Assembly (NCBI GenBank): GCA_016286365.1 | Contig: JAEESN010000019.1 | Coordinates: 1 to 43,900, forward strand | Direction: 5' to 3' | DNA from: Treponema sp. | Lineage (GTDB): Bacteria > Spirochaetota > Spirochaetia > Treponematales > Treponemataceae | DNA length: 43,900 nt | Shown here: piece after piece, positions 25,016 through 32,877 of the stretch | Layout of the letters: each line of letters begins with the position of its first letter | Numbering within the stretch: position 1 is the first letter of the stretch | Made by a program: the position numbers and the translations under genes | The notes under the pieces: model-generated | Database searches by the model: none | What the model saw: only the letters and a program-made list of their open reading frames with translations | What the model was told of the DNA's origin: nothing

Positions 25016-25084
25016 TTACGCAACGGACTGTATGAAAGCTGTCGGGTAATGCAGGAAGGCGCTACTCGACAGTAAGTCCCGTAA
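25016..25084 (+). ncRNA. Structured element between metE and metF
   Basis: Immediately after the metE stop, TTACG (25016-25020) pairs with CGTAA (25080-25084) and GGAC (25025-25028) with GTCC (25076-25079). Inside is a hairpin with CTGTCG (25039-25044) / CGACAG (25067-25072), extended by GGTA/TACT and GC/GC. The apical loop is AGGAAGGC, a Shine-Dalgarno-like sequence. It does not match a riboswitch class I know. It could be an intercistronic processing, attenuation or riboswitch-like element. Confidence 0.5.
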
Positions 25085-25100
25085 TCATTAAACTGAAGGA

Positions 25101-25997
25101 ATGACAAATCAACGTATGAGTATTAAGGATATTCTGGATAATAAAAAGGTTTCTCTTTCATTCGAGGTTTTCCCTCCAAAGAAAAAGGAAGCGCTTGAAT
25201 CAATCAAGGAAACAGCTGTTTCTCTTACAAAGCTTAAGCCTGATTTTATAAGCGTTACATTCGGAGCGGGAGGAACAACCCAGAGCTATACCGCAGAAAT
25301 TGCAGAAGCAATCGAAGAAAACGGTACAACTTCTCTTGCGCATCTTACCTGCGTGCGTTCAACAAAAGAGGCTCTTGAAGATACAATCAGCGATTTGAAA
25401 AAACGCAACATAAAAAATGTTCTTGCGCTCCGTGGAGATTTTCCAAAAGATGCAGCAGAAGGAGAAAATGTCTTTCCTTCGGGATATACTCATGCTTCGG
25501 ATCTTGTAAAGCTTCTTAAAAACGAAGGGATGTGTGTTGGAGGAGCGTGTTATCCGGAAGGTCATCCTGAAAGTGCAAGCCGCGAGACAGACATCGATTC
25601 ATTAAAATATAAAGTTGATGCAGGCGTTGATTTTCTTACAACCCAGATGTTCTTTGATAACGACATGCTTTATTCATTTTTGTACCGCCTTCAGTCGGCA
25701 GGAATTCATGTTCCGGTTCTTGCGGGAATCATGCCGATTACAAATGCAAATCAGGTTAGCCGCATGGTCGATTTATCTAACGCATATATCCCTCGAAAGC
25801 TTCTTTCCATCTGCGACCGCTTCCGTGATTCACCTGATGCCATGATGCAGGCAGGAATTGCGTATGCAACAGATCAGATTATCGATTTGATTTCCAACGG
25901 TGTGCGTGGCATTCACATCTATACTATGAATAAACCCGAGATAGCCGGCGCCATAATCAAAAATGTTGATGACATCATAAAGGCAATTAATAACTGA
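25101..25997 (+). CDS. metF: Methylenetetrahydrofolate reductase
   Basis: 298 residues. FAD enzyme that reduces 5,10-methylene-THF to 5-methyl-THF, the methyl donor for MetE upstream. Family signatures: SFEVFPPKKKEA (near residue 20), ISVTFGAGGTTQ, LAHLTCVRS, NVLALRGDFPK, VGGACYPEGHPES, KVDAGVDFLTTQMFFDND and GIMPITN. The start is slightly uncertain: ATG 25101 has AAGGA directly against it, and MSIKD at 25116 is the alternative. It is separated from metE by 85 bp that fold into a stable hairpin. Confidence 0.95.
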   Translation: MTNQRMSIKDILDNKKVSLSFEVFPPKKKEALESIKETAVSLTKLKPDFISVTFGAGGTTQSYTAEIAEAIEENGTTSLAHLTCVRSTKEALEDTISDLKKRNIKNVLALRGDFPKDAAEGENVFPSGYTHASDLVKLLKNEGMCVGGACYPEGHPESASRETDIDSLKYKVDAGVDFLTTQMFFDNDMLYSFLYRLQSAGIHVPVLAGIMPITNANQVSRMVDLSNAYIPRKLLSICDRFRDSPDAMMQAGIAYATDQIIDLISNGVRGIHIYTMNKPEIAGAIIKNVDDIIKAINN

Positions 25998-26002
25998 GCT
26001 TT

Positions 26003-26731
26003 TTAATCAGCTTTTTTATAGAGCATGCAAGGTCTTCCGCCTGTACTGTAATTGATGTCTTCTGTTATGAGTTTTATTTTAACAAGATAGTTCATGTAGT
26101 TTCTTACAGTTACGATTGAAATCCCGAGTGTCTGTGCAATCATATCGGTACTGCACCAGCCACTGTTATTTTCAAAATAAGAGATGATGTGTTCAAGGGT
26201 TTTCTGCTGAATACCCTTTGGAAGATTTTTGTAAAAAGCTTCGTTCTGCAGCTCTTTGTTTTCTACATTTTTTTCATCCGTGCGCGGACTCTCGTTTACG
26301 GAATTAAGCATGAGATTGTCTATATCGCTCTGATTCATCTTCTGATTTTCTTTTAAGAGCATTTTTTTTGTGACAAATTTTTCGAGCGAAATTTTAAAGC
26401 GTTCAAAGGTGAAAGGCTTAATAAGATAATCATGAACTCCAAGGTGAACAGTTTCTTCTATTGTGGCTGTGTCGTCTGCGGCTGTTACCATTATGACTTC
26501 TGCTGCAATCTTTTTTTCGCGGATTTTTTTAAGAGCCTCTGTTCCGTTCATCACAGGCATAAAAACATCAAGAAGGATTAAATCAACAACATTCTTATCC
26601 AGAAAAGAAAGCGCTTCTTCTCCGTTCCTGCACACCCCGGCAACCTCAAAGCCGCTCACTTTCCGGGTAAACTGACTGTTTATCATACTGACCATTGGAT
26701 CATCTTCGACAATTAAAACTCTGTAGTTCAT
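26003..26731 (-). CDS. Response regulator, CitB/DcuR/DpiA type
   Basis: 242 residues. Receiver domain with the acidic pocket (VLIVEDDP), phosphorylatable Asp in LILLDVFMPVMNG (about residue 56), Thr in MVTAADD and Lys in YLIKPF. A linker leads to a C-terminal winged helix (CSTDMIAQTLGISIVTVRNYMNYLVKIKLITEDINYSTGGRPCMLYK) typical of the CitB/DcuR group that answers to citrate or C4-dicarboxylates. One base separates it from the kinase gene upstream, so they form an operon. The likely target is the divergent gene at 28183, inferred from position. Confidence 0.9.
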   Translation of the reverse strand: MNYRVLIVEDDPMVSMINSQFTRKVSGFEVAGVCRNGEEALSFLDKNVVDLILLDVFMPVMNGTEALKKIREKKIAAEVIMVTAADDTATIEETVHLGVHDYLIKPFTFERFKISLEKFVTKKMLLKENQKMNQSDIDNLMLNSVNESPRTDEKNVENKELQNEAFYKNLPKGIQQKTLEHIISYFENNSGWCSTDMIAQTLGISIVTVRNYMNYLVKIKLITEDINYSTGGRPCMLYKKAD

Positions 26732-26732
26732 A

Positions 26733-27980
26733 TTACTTATCCATTGTTATCATAAAGCAGGTTCCGCGACCGATTTCGCTTTCCACTTTGATTTTTCCTC
26801 CAAGACTTTCTACAAGCTGGGCAGTGTGGTAAAGTCCGATTCCTCTTCCAGGTCCTTTTGTAGAAAATCCCTGTTCGAATATTTTATCCCGAATATCCAG
26901 AGGTATTCCACCCCCTGTATCCTTTACAGTGATTAAAAGACTTCCGGGCTTTGTGTAAACACCTAAAGTCAGCTCTTTTACAGAATCATAATCATTTTGA
27001 GTGCGGTTCATTTCGTCCAGAGCGTTGTCTATAAGATTTCCGGTGATTGTAACAAGGGCTTCGGATGGAAGTTCAATATCCTTTGTTCGGAAACAAAAGC
27101 CTTCCTGTAAAATAAAGCGGACATCGCACTCAGAGGCACGGGCAATTTTTCCCACAATCAGGGCGGCAAAAGAAGGGTTGTCGATTGAATTCATAACGCG
27201 GCTGATAGTTTCTTTTTGAATCATCGAAATGTTCTGGATATAGGAAATTGCCTTGTCATATTCGCCTATCTGTATGAGCCCTAGAATTACATGCAGCTTG
27301 TTTGTAAAATCGTGATTGTTTGCGCGCATGGAATCGACAAGAATTTTTGTTCCTTCAAAATCTTCGGTAAACGAAATAAATTCTTTTTTAATCTTTTTAA
27401 AGAGAACACCCGAGGCAGTCAGTTCAATCAGGATTGCAAGAATAGTCACAATAAAAAATAAGGTGATGATTCTGTAAGTAACCTGTGCCATAGAAGATTT
27501 GAGTCTGATTGTCATTATAAAACCGGCGTAATTATTGTCCTTATCGTAAACAGCCGAATAAGTTCTTCGCTGTGGTCCGGATGGTCCCTTATCATCCTCC
27601 GTATAATAGCCAGAAGGATGCTTTGTAAAATCCGGAATGGTGCCGTCGTATTCTGTTCCTATGAGCTTGTGATGGGTATGATAGATTCTTTTTTTATCTG
27701 TATTGACTATGGAGATGATGTCTACGCCCGAAAGATTTTCTACGATGTTATCCATAAAAACACAGAGTTCCTGTTCTGAATAATCGTTTGTAAAGTCGTA
27801 AAGCTTTGTAATCAGCTCGGAGGTGTTTAAAAGATTTTCGCTGAATTCCTTTTCTGTGGCACGGATGCTTATAATCATTCCGCCAGTGCTCATAAAAATC
27901 GTGATAAGAAGAATAAGGATGAGCTGAGTCCGCTTGATCTGCTTTCGTATGATGTTAAGATTCCCGGGATTTTTTTTCAT
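26733..27980 (-). CDS. Sensor histidine kinase, CitA/DcuS type
   Basis: About 415 residues. Two membrane segments (LILILLITIFMSTGGMIISI near the N-terminus and IITLFFIVTILAILIELTASGVLF) flank a periplasmic PAS-like domain with RIYHTHHKLIGTEYDG, resembling the R-x-x-H...IG ligand-site motif of CitA/DcuS carboxylate sensors. The cytoplasmic part has the phospho-acceptor His in NNHDFTNKLHVILGL and an ATPase domain with NLIDNALDE, DTGGGIP and GPGRGIGLYH. Probable signal: a di- or tricarboxylate. The start is ATG 27980 or TTG 27986. TATAAT at 27997-27992 is 5 nt before the TTG, and there is no ribosome site, so the message is probably nearly leaderless. Confidence 0.9.
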   Translation of the reverse strand: MKKNPGNLNIIRKQIKRTQLILILLITIFMSTGGMIISIRATEKEFSENLLNTSELITKLYDFTNDYSEQELCVFMDNIVENLSGVDIISIVNTDKKRIYHTHHKLIGTEYDGTIPDFTKHPSGYYTEDDKGPSGPQRRTYSAVYDKDNNYAGFIMTIRLKSSMAQVTYRIITLFFIVTILAILIELTASGVLFKKIKKEFISFTEDFEGTKILVDSMRANNHDFTNKLHVILGLIQIGEYDKAISYIQNISMIQKETISRVMNSIDNPSFAALIVGKIARASECDVRFILQEGFCFRTKDIELPSEALVTITGNLIDNALDEMNRTQNDYDSVKELTLGVYTKPGSLLITVKDTGGGIPLDIRDKIFEQGFSTKGPGRGIGLYHTAQLVESLGGKIKVESEIGRGTCFMITMDK

Positions 27981-28021
27981 AAGCAAAGTATATTATACAG
28001 TATTTTAAAAAATTTTTCGGC

Positions 28022-28115
28022 TTTTGAAAGTAAAGAAAATTTTCTGTGTGATTTTATGAGTCCAAGGGTACGGAATTTTTTTAATACTTAAAAAACGTTT
28101 TCTTTTCTTTCAAAA
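28022..28115. promoter_or_regulatory. 18-bp inverted repeat between kinase and half-SWEET gene
   Basis: TTTTGAAAGTAAAGAAAA (28022-28039) and TTTTCTTTTCTTTCAAAA (28098-28115) are reverse complements at 17 of 18 positions, 58 bp apart in the divergent intergenic region. They are candidate binding sites for the CitB-type regulator. The sequences are AT-rich, so chance cannot be excluded. Confidence 0.4.
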
Positions 28116-28182
28116 AATTGTGATTATTTTTTCTGGTGATAGAATGACGGCATAAAGAATTAAAAAACAAAGAGGTTATAAC

Positions 28183-29151
28183 ATGAATTATGCACATCTT
28201 TTAGAAGCCCTTATGCTCATCTGCTTTGGATTTTCCTGGCCGCTCAATGTGACTAAGGCATATAAGGCACGAACGGCAAAAGGAATGAGCCTGCCCTTTA
28301 TCATCCTGATTATATCGGGATATATAGCGGGGATCTGGGCAAAAATGATGAACGGACAGTTCAATTATGTTCTTGCCGTTTATTTTTTGAATCTTGGAAT
28401 CGTGGCATTCAATCTGCTTGTGTATTTCAGGAATAAGAGTCTGGATAAAAAAGCCGGAAGCGCAGTAAAAGAGGTTGCTGCCTTGCCGGTTATTAAAATA
28501 GAAGAAGTACAAAAGGAGGAAACTATGTTTAATTATACTAATTCTTTGGATGAATATATCAACAGAAAGCCTAAGCATGAAGAAAAGGAAAATGGTGTTA
28601 TTCTTATGGGCGGCTCATTAGACAGATCGATACCTGTTTCGCAGCTTGCCGGTGAGTTTAATTTTAATTTTGAGCTTTACAATAAAAGCGAAGCGGGTTT
28701 AAGTCTTTCGGAAGCAGGAAATTATTTTAGTAAAAAAATTGCTTCATTAAAGCCGGAAGGAATAATCATCCACCTTGGCGAAAATGATTCTGTGCTTGCA
28801 AGAACAAATCCTTCTTTATTCGACACATATTATCTGAGTCTCATTCAGACAATTAAGGCTTGTAATAAGGCATGCAGGATTGCACTTGTTTCTGTGGATA
28901 ATCCCGAAAATGATAAATCAATTGATGCGATGAATGCACACATAAAAGCAATTGCTCAGGCAGAAAAAGCTTCTTACATCAGTCTTGAAAATGCAAAGTT
29001 CTGGCACCCTGAATCTGTAAAGGCCGCTTCAAACTTTGCATACAGCATGGGATTAAATATCAGAAAACCGCTCAATGATGTAGCAGAAATTCTTTACAGC
29101 TGGATGTATCATAATCTGGCAGGAAAAACTGCAGATAAGATGGTTGGCTGA
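28183..29151 (+). CDS. Half-SWEET (PQ-loop) membrane domain fused to SGNH-like domain
   Basis: 322 residues. Residues 1-~88 form a three-helix PQ-loop/half-SWEET unit (FGFSWPLNVTKAYKARTAKG, then IILIISGYIAGIWAK, VYFLNLGIVAFNLLVYF). A linker leads to an SGNH/GDSL-hydrolase-like domain (~128-322): ILMGGSLD (block I, GGS instead of GDS), NKSEAGLSL, and IIHLGENDS (block III). A clear block V D-x-x-H is not seen, so catalysis is doubtful. An in-frame ATG at 28525 with a perfect AGGAGG 5 nt upstream could give the soluble domain separately. Divergent from a carboxylate-type two-component system, suggesting a regulated uptake role. The substrate is unknown. Confidence 0.7.
   Translation: MNYAHLLEALMLICFGFSWPLNVTKAYKARTAKGMSLPFIILIISGYIAGIWAKMMNGQFNYVLAVYFLNLGIVAFNLLVYFRNKSLDKKAGSAVKEVAALPVIKIEEVQKEETMFNYTNSLDEYINRKPKHEEKENGVILMGGSLDRSIPVSQLAGEFNFNFELYNKSEAGLSLSEAGNYFSKKIASLKPEGIIIHLGENDSVLARTNPSLFDTYYLSLIQTIKACNKACRIALVSVDNPENDKSIDAMNAHIKAIAQAEKASYISLENAKFWHPESVKAASNFAYSMGLNIRKPLNDVAEILYSWMYHNLAGKTADKMVG
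28514..28527 (+). promoter_or_regulatory. Internal ribosome site and start codon within the fusion gene
   Basis: AGGAGG (28514-28519), 5-nt spacer, ATG (28525), in frame with the surrounding gene (codon 115) at the linker between the membrane and SGNH-like domains. It is a stronger ribosome site than that of the full-length start. Confidence 0.6.
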
Positions 29152-29186
29152 TTTCAATCTGCATAAAATACGGGTTCTTTATCTAA

Positions 29187-29215
29187 TTGTATAAACTCCT
29201 TTAATCCATTATATT
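29187..29215 (+). promoter_or_regulatory. Probable gpmI promoter
   Basis: TTGTAT (29187-29192), 17-bp spacer, TATATT (29210-29215). The leader is about 35 nt with TAGGAG before the ATG. Confidence 0.45.
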
Positions 29216-29253
29216 ATGGAAAAGAAATATGTATTTTATAGGAGAAATTATAT

Positions 29254-30918
29254 ATGGCAGAAACAATGCACGCATTGGAAAAGAACCCTAAATGGCAAGG
29301 TCGTCGTGGTCCGGTTGTTCTTGTAATTATGGACGGCGTTGGATATGGAAAATTTGAAGAAGGTGATGCTGTTAAAGCCAGCCGCATGAAGTATCTTGAC
29401 TGGTTTACTGCAAACTGCCCTCACACAAAGCTTAAGGCTCACGGAACTGCAGTAGGTCTTCCAAGTGATGATGATATGGGTAACTCTGAAGTTGGTCACA
29501 ATGCTATGGGTTGCGGCCGTGTTTTTGCTCAGGGTGCAAAGCTTGTAGGAGAAAGTATTGCAAACGGTTCAATGTTCGCTGCAGACACATGGAAAAAACT
29601 CGTAAAAAACGTAAACGATAAAAATTCAACACTTCATTTTATTGGTCTTGTTTCTGACGGAAACGTTCACTCACACATTGATCACCTTAAAGCAATGATT
29701 ACACAGGCTTCTAAGGATGGAGTTAAAAAACTCCGCGTACACGCACTTTTAGACGGACGTGACGTAGATCCTACATCTGCCTTGAACTATATCACTCCAC
29801 TCGAAGAATTCCTTGCTGGCTTTGCAGGAGTTGACTATCAGATTGCTTCTGGTGGTGGACGTATGTATATGACAATGGACCGCTACAATGCAGACTGGTC
29901 TATGGTAGAACGCGGATGGAAAGCTCACGTACTTGGCGAAGGCCGCAAGTTTGAATCTGCAACAAAAGCAATCGAAACTTATCGTGCAGAAGTTCCAGGA
30001 CTTCTCGATCAGGATATGCATGAGTTCGTAATTGAAAAAGACGGAAAGCCAGTTGGAACAATCGAAGACGGCGACTCTGTTATTTACTTTAACTTCCGCG
30101 GGGATCGTGCACTTGAAATGACACGCGCATTCGAAACACCAAAGGGCGGAGATCTTCCATTCGATCGTGTACGCGTTCCTTCTGTTGAATATGCGGGAAT
30201 GATGGAATACGACGGAGACGCTCATGTTCCAGCCCAGTATCTTGTAAACCCACCAAGCATTGACCGCACAATGGGTGAATATCTTACAAAGACAGGCGTA
30301 AAGCTTTTAGCAATTTCTGAAACACAGAAGTACGGACACGTAACATACTTCTTCAACGGAAACAAGCAGGGTAAGTTTGACGAAAAGCTCGAAGATTATA
30401 TCGAAGTTCCATCTGACGTAGTCCCATTTGAACAGCGCCCATGGATGAAGTGTGCAGAAATTACAGACAAAGTAATCGAAGCAATCAAGAGCGGTAAATA
30501 CGACCACATCCGCTTGAACTTCCCTAATGGTGATATGGTTGGACACACTGGTGTATTCAATGCAGTTGTTTGTTCTATGGAAGGAATGGACCTTCAGCTT
30601 GGACGCCTTAAGGCAGCAATCGATGAAGCTGGTGGTATCCTTTGTCTTACTGCTGACCACGGAAACTCAGACGATATGTATGAGCATGCAAAAGACGGCA
30701 GCGTAAAGAAAGATGCAGACGGCGAACCAAAGGCAAAAACTTCTCACTCATTAAACCCTGTTCCTGGAATCATCTACGACCCTGAATACAAAGGCGAATA
30801 TGACAATACAAAATTAAACGAAGGACTTGGAATAAGCTCATGGCCTGCAACGCTTATGACACTCATGGGTTATGTTCCGCCTAGCGACTATGACAAGAGC
30901 ATAATCAACCTTAAATAA
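29254..30918 (+). CDS. gpmI: 2,3-bisphosphoglycerate-independent phosphoglycerate mutase
   Basis: 554 residues. Mn-dependent glycolytic enzyme interconverting 3- and 2-phosphoglycerate. Alkaline-phosphatase-fold metal sites: VLVIMDGVGYG at the start, the catalytic Ser in DMGNSEVGHNAMGCGR, HIDHLKAM, HALLDGRDVDPTSA, LNFPNGDMVGHTGVF and LTADHGNSDDM. It is somewhat longer than the usual ~510, as in the plant/spirochaete branch. Codon use is strongly biased toward a small set, as expected for a highly expressed gene. Single-gene unit with its own promoter. Confidence 0.95.
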   Translation: MAETMHALEKNPKWQGRRGPVVLVIMDGVGYGKFEEGDAVKASRMKYLDWFTANCPHTKLKAHGTAVGLPSDDDMGNSEVGHNAMGCGRVFAQGAKLVGESIANGSMFAADTWKKLVKNVNDKNSTLHFIGLVSDGNVHSHIDHLKAMITQASKDGVKKLRVHALLDGRDVDPTSALNYITPLEEFLAGFAGVDYQIASGGGRMYMTMDRYNADWSMVERGWKAHVLGEGRKFESATKAIETYRAEVPGLLDQDMHEFVIEKDGKPVGTIEDGDSVIYFNFRGDRALEMTRAFETPKGGDLPFDRVRVPSVEYAGMMEYDGDAHVPAQYLVNPPSIDRTMGEYLTKTGVKLLAISETQKYGHVTYFFNGNKQGKFDEKLEDYIEVPSDVVPFEQRPWMKCAEITDKVIEAIKSGKYDHIRLNFPNGDMVGHTGVFNAVVCSMEGMDLQLGRLKAAIDEAGGILCLTADHGNSDDMYEHAKDGSVKKDADGEPKAKTSHSLNPVPGIIYDPEYKGEYDNTKLNEGLGISSWPATLMTLMGYVPPSDYDKSIINLK

Positions 30919-30972
30919 TCAAAACGTGCGGTAATCTGTATCGTATGATATAATATCTGTGAGGAATAACCA

Positions 30973-31191
30973 ATGAGCGAAGCTGAACAGATTTTATTTA
31001 TGCAGATTCGTATTTTACGCATGGTCTCGGAAAAGTGCGGGCTTAGTCTGAAGCAGGCTGCCCAGCTTTTCGATACATATAATGTTTTGCAATTTATTCG
31101 CGAAGGTTTTGGAATTTTTCATGTAGAAGGTGATGAAGCAGTTTTTGAAGAAGTTAGAGGATTTTTAAAAGCCAAAGGAGCAACATTATGA
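30973..31191 (+). CDS. DUF3791 small protein, putative antitoxin of DUF3990
   Basis: 72 residues: ILFMQIRILRMVSEKCGLSLKQAAQLFDTYNVLQFIREGFGIFHVEGDEAVFEEVRGFLKAKG. This is the DUF3791 pattern: a helical segment, then an F-I-R-E/Y-G-x-x-H-x-x-G/S turn. TATAAT at 30949-30954 and GAGG before the ATG mark it as first gene of a three-gene operon. Its last codon overlaps the DUF3990 start (ATGA). DUF3791 commonly sits directly upstream of DUF3990; the antitoxin role is inferred from this and from size. Confidence 0.75.
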   Translation: MSEAEQILFMQIRILRMVSEKCGLSLKQAAQLFDTYNVLQFIREGFGIFHVEGDEAVFEEVRGFLKAKGATL

Positions 31192-31763
31192 AACAACTTG
31201 AAAAAGGTATGGTGTTGTATCATGGAAGTTTTTGCATCGTTGAAAATCCTGACTTAAAAAAATGTGCTGCGTTTAAAGATTTTGGGCGTGGATTTTATCT
31301 TACAACTTCAAAAGAACAGGCAAAATCTTTCGCAAAAATCTCTACAACAAAGGCCAAATCCAGAGGGGATGTTCCTGCTAGCGAAAAATCCGGGTATATT
31401 TCAGCTTTCAAAGTTACAGATATTGATGAATTAAACGTATTTACTTTTCAGAATGCAGGTGTTGACTGGCTTCATTGTGTTGTTTCGCATAGAAAAGAGG
31501 GAACTTTCCCAGATGTTCATAAAAAAATGCATGATTATGATGTTGTTTCAGGTAAGATTGCTAATGATGATACCAATACTACGATTGTTGCATATATGGG
31601 AAATGTATTTGGTCTTATAGGAAGCGAAAGGGCAGATGAAATGTGCATAAGTCTTTTGTTACCGGAACGTCTTGAAGATCAGTTTTGTTTTAGAACCCAA
31701 AGAGCAATTTCTAAACTTGAGTTCTTAAAAAGTGAAAAGGTTTCGCTGGATAAAGAGAGGTAA
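31188..31763 (+). CDS. DUF3990 protein (second copy), ADP-ribosyltransferase-like putative toxin
   Basis: 191 residues. It shares the block order of the copy at 4402-5103: VLYHGSFCIVENP, DFGRGFYLTTSKEQAKSFAK, VDWLHCVVSHR, YDVVSGKIANDDTN, and EDQFCFRTQRAISKLEFL. The HG/GFY/DQ arrangement resembles ADP-ribosyltransferases. Unlike the first copy, it is not paired with an XRE protein; it overlaps DUF3791 upstream and is 2 bp from a 70-residue gene downstream. No signal peptide. Toxicity and target are not established. Confidence 0.75.
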   Translation: MKQLEKGMVLYHGSFCIVENPDLKKCAAFKDFGRGFYLTTSKEQAKSFAKISTTKAKSRGDVPASEKSGYISAFKVTDIDELNVFTFQNAGVDWLHCVVSHRKEGTFPDVHKKMHDYDVVSGKIANDDTNTTIVAYMGNVFGLIGSERADEMCISLLLPERLEDQFCFRTQRAISKLEFLKSEKVSLDKER

Positions 31764-31765
31764 TT

Positions 31766-31978
31766 ATGGCAAATGAAAAAACTTTATTTGCGATGGATTT
31801 AACGGTTTTAATGGCTGTTGAACAGCTTTCTAAAGAAACAAAGCAACCTCTTGAAAAAATACTTTTAGCTTTTATGGAATCTGATGCTGCAAAAATGCTA
31901 TATGATGATTCAACCAAGTTATGGTGGGATGGACCTTCGGCAACTGCACAAGAGTTTAAAAATCGTTCAGGGAGTTAG
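31766..31978 (+). CDS. Small protein in DUF3791-DUF3990 operon
   Basis: 70 residues: MANEKTLFAMDLTVLMAVEQ, then ETKQPLEKILLAFMESDAAKMLYDDSTKLWWDG and a short polar end. It starts 3 bases after the DUF3990 stop, with GAGAGG as ribosome site. Composition suggests a small helical protein; DSTKLWWDGP looks like a conserved tail. I do not recognise a named family. It could be a second antitoxin or immunity partner; this is inferred from operon position only. Confidence 0.65.
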   Translation: MANEKTLFAMDLTVLMAVEQLSKETKQPLEKILLAFMESDAAKMLYDDSTKLWWDGPSATAQEFKNRSGS

Positions 31979-31987
31979 GTTTTTACT

Positions 31988-32857
31988 ATGAAAAAAATCA
32001 TAATCATTACAATCATTTTTATCTGCATGGTGGGGTGTGGGATTGCGCTGTTTTCTCAGGGAAGGGGGAGCGCGAGTGATGAGATTTCGTTGAATGCGGA
32101 AAAAACAGAGGCAAAAATAAAAATCAATAAAGACGGAAAGGATATTGTTTCGCGGTTTAGTGTGCCTGATGGATTTATTCGCGTTGAATATGATAAGGAT
32201 TCGTTTGCAGAATATCTTCGTCATTATCCTTTAAAAAAATTTGGCTCTCCGGTAAAGCTTTATGATGGACGTAAGAAAAGTAATCAGGTGCATGTTTCTG
32301 TTTTTGATATGCCGCTTTTAAAAGAGGATTTGATTCAGTGTGCAGATGCGGTTATAAAACTTCGTGCCGAATATCTTTATGCACAAAAACGTTATGATGA
32401 AATAAGCTTTCATATTACAAACGGGATGGAAGTTCCGTTCAGCCGGTATGCCAAAGGGGAACGCGTGATTGTAAAAGGAAATAATACATCGTGGAAATCT
32501 GGCTACAAAGAAGGCTACGACCGCGATGTGTTTGAATCATATTTAAAATTTATTTATATGTATGCCGGAACTTATTCGCTTTCGGTTGAATCACAAAAAG
32601 CTGCAATTTTTAAACTTGAACCTGGAGACTTTTTTATTTATGGTGGAAGCCCGGGGCATGTTGTTTTGGTCCTGGATGTTGCAGAAAACCCTGTTACAAA
32701 AAAGAAAATCATGCTTCTTGGTCAGAGCTATATGCCATCCCAGGAATTTCATGTATTAAAAAGTTTTGAAGACATAAGCCCCTGGTATTACGTAAACGAC
32801 GAACCTCTTTCCACCCCCGAATGGCATTTTGAGCGTGGGAGTTTGAAGAAGTTTTAA
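31988..32857 (+). CDS. DUF4846 lipoprotein
   Basis: 289 residues. Signal peptide with lipobox (IIITIIFICMVGC, Cys17). The rest follows the DUF4846 pattern: FAEYLRHYPLKKFGSPVKLYDG, DLIQCADAVIKLRAEYLYAQKRYDEI, FHITNGMEVPFSRYAKGERV, YAGTYSLS, LEPGDFFIYGGSPGHVVLVLDVA and LLGQSYMPSQEFHVLK. The PGHVVLVLDVA and GQSYMPSQEFH blocks, with conserved His, look NlpC/P60- or transglutaminase-like, but the reaction is not known. Envelope location. It starts 9 bp after the small gene but appears functionally unrelated to the DUF3990 module. Confidence 0.8.
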   Translation: MKKIIIITIIFICMVGCGIALFSQGRGSASDEISLNAEKTEAKIKINKDGKDIVSRFSVPDGFIRVEYDKDSFAEYLRHYPLKKFGSPVKLYDGRKKSNQVHVSVFDMPLLKEDLIQCADAVIKLRAEYLYAQKRYDEISFHITNGMEVPFSRYAKGERVIVKGNNTSWKSGYKEGYDRDVFESYLKFIYMYAGTYSLSVESQKAAIFKLEPGDFFIYGGSPGHVVLVLDVAENPVTKKKIMLLGQSYMPSQEFHVLKSFEDISPWYYVNDEPLSTPEWHFERGSLKKF

Positions 32858-32877
32858 AAAAGAGGAGAGAATTATTT

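Noticed and set aside
25260..25290. Further copy of the dispersed repeat in metF
   Set aside because: The similarity (GGAACAACCC) arises from the conserved GAGGTTQ codons of MetF and lacks the GGGGG arm.
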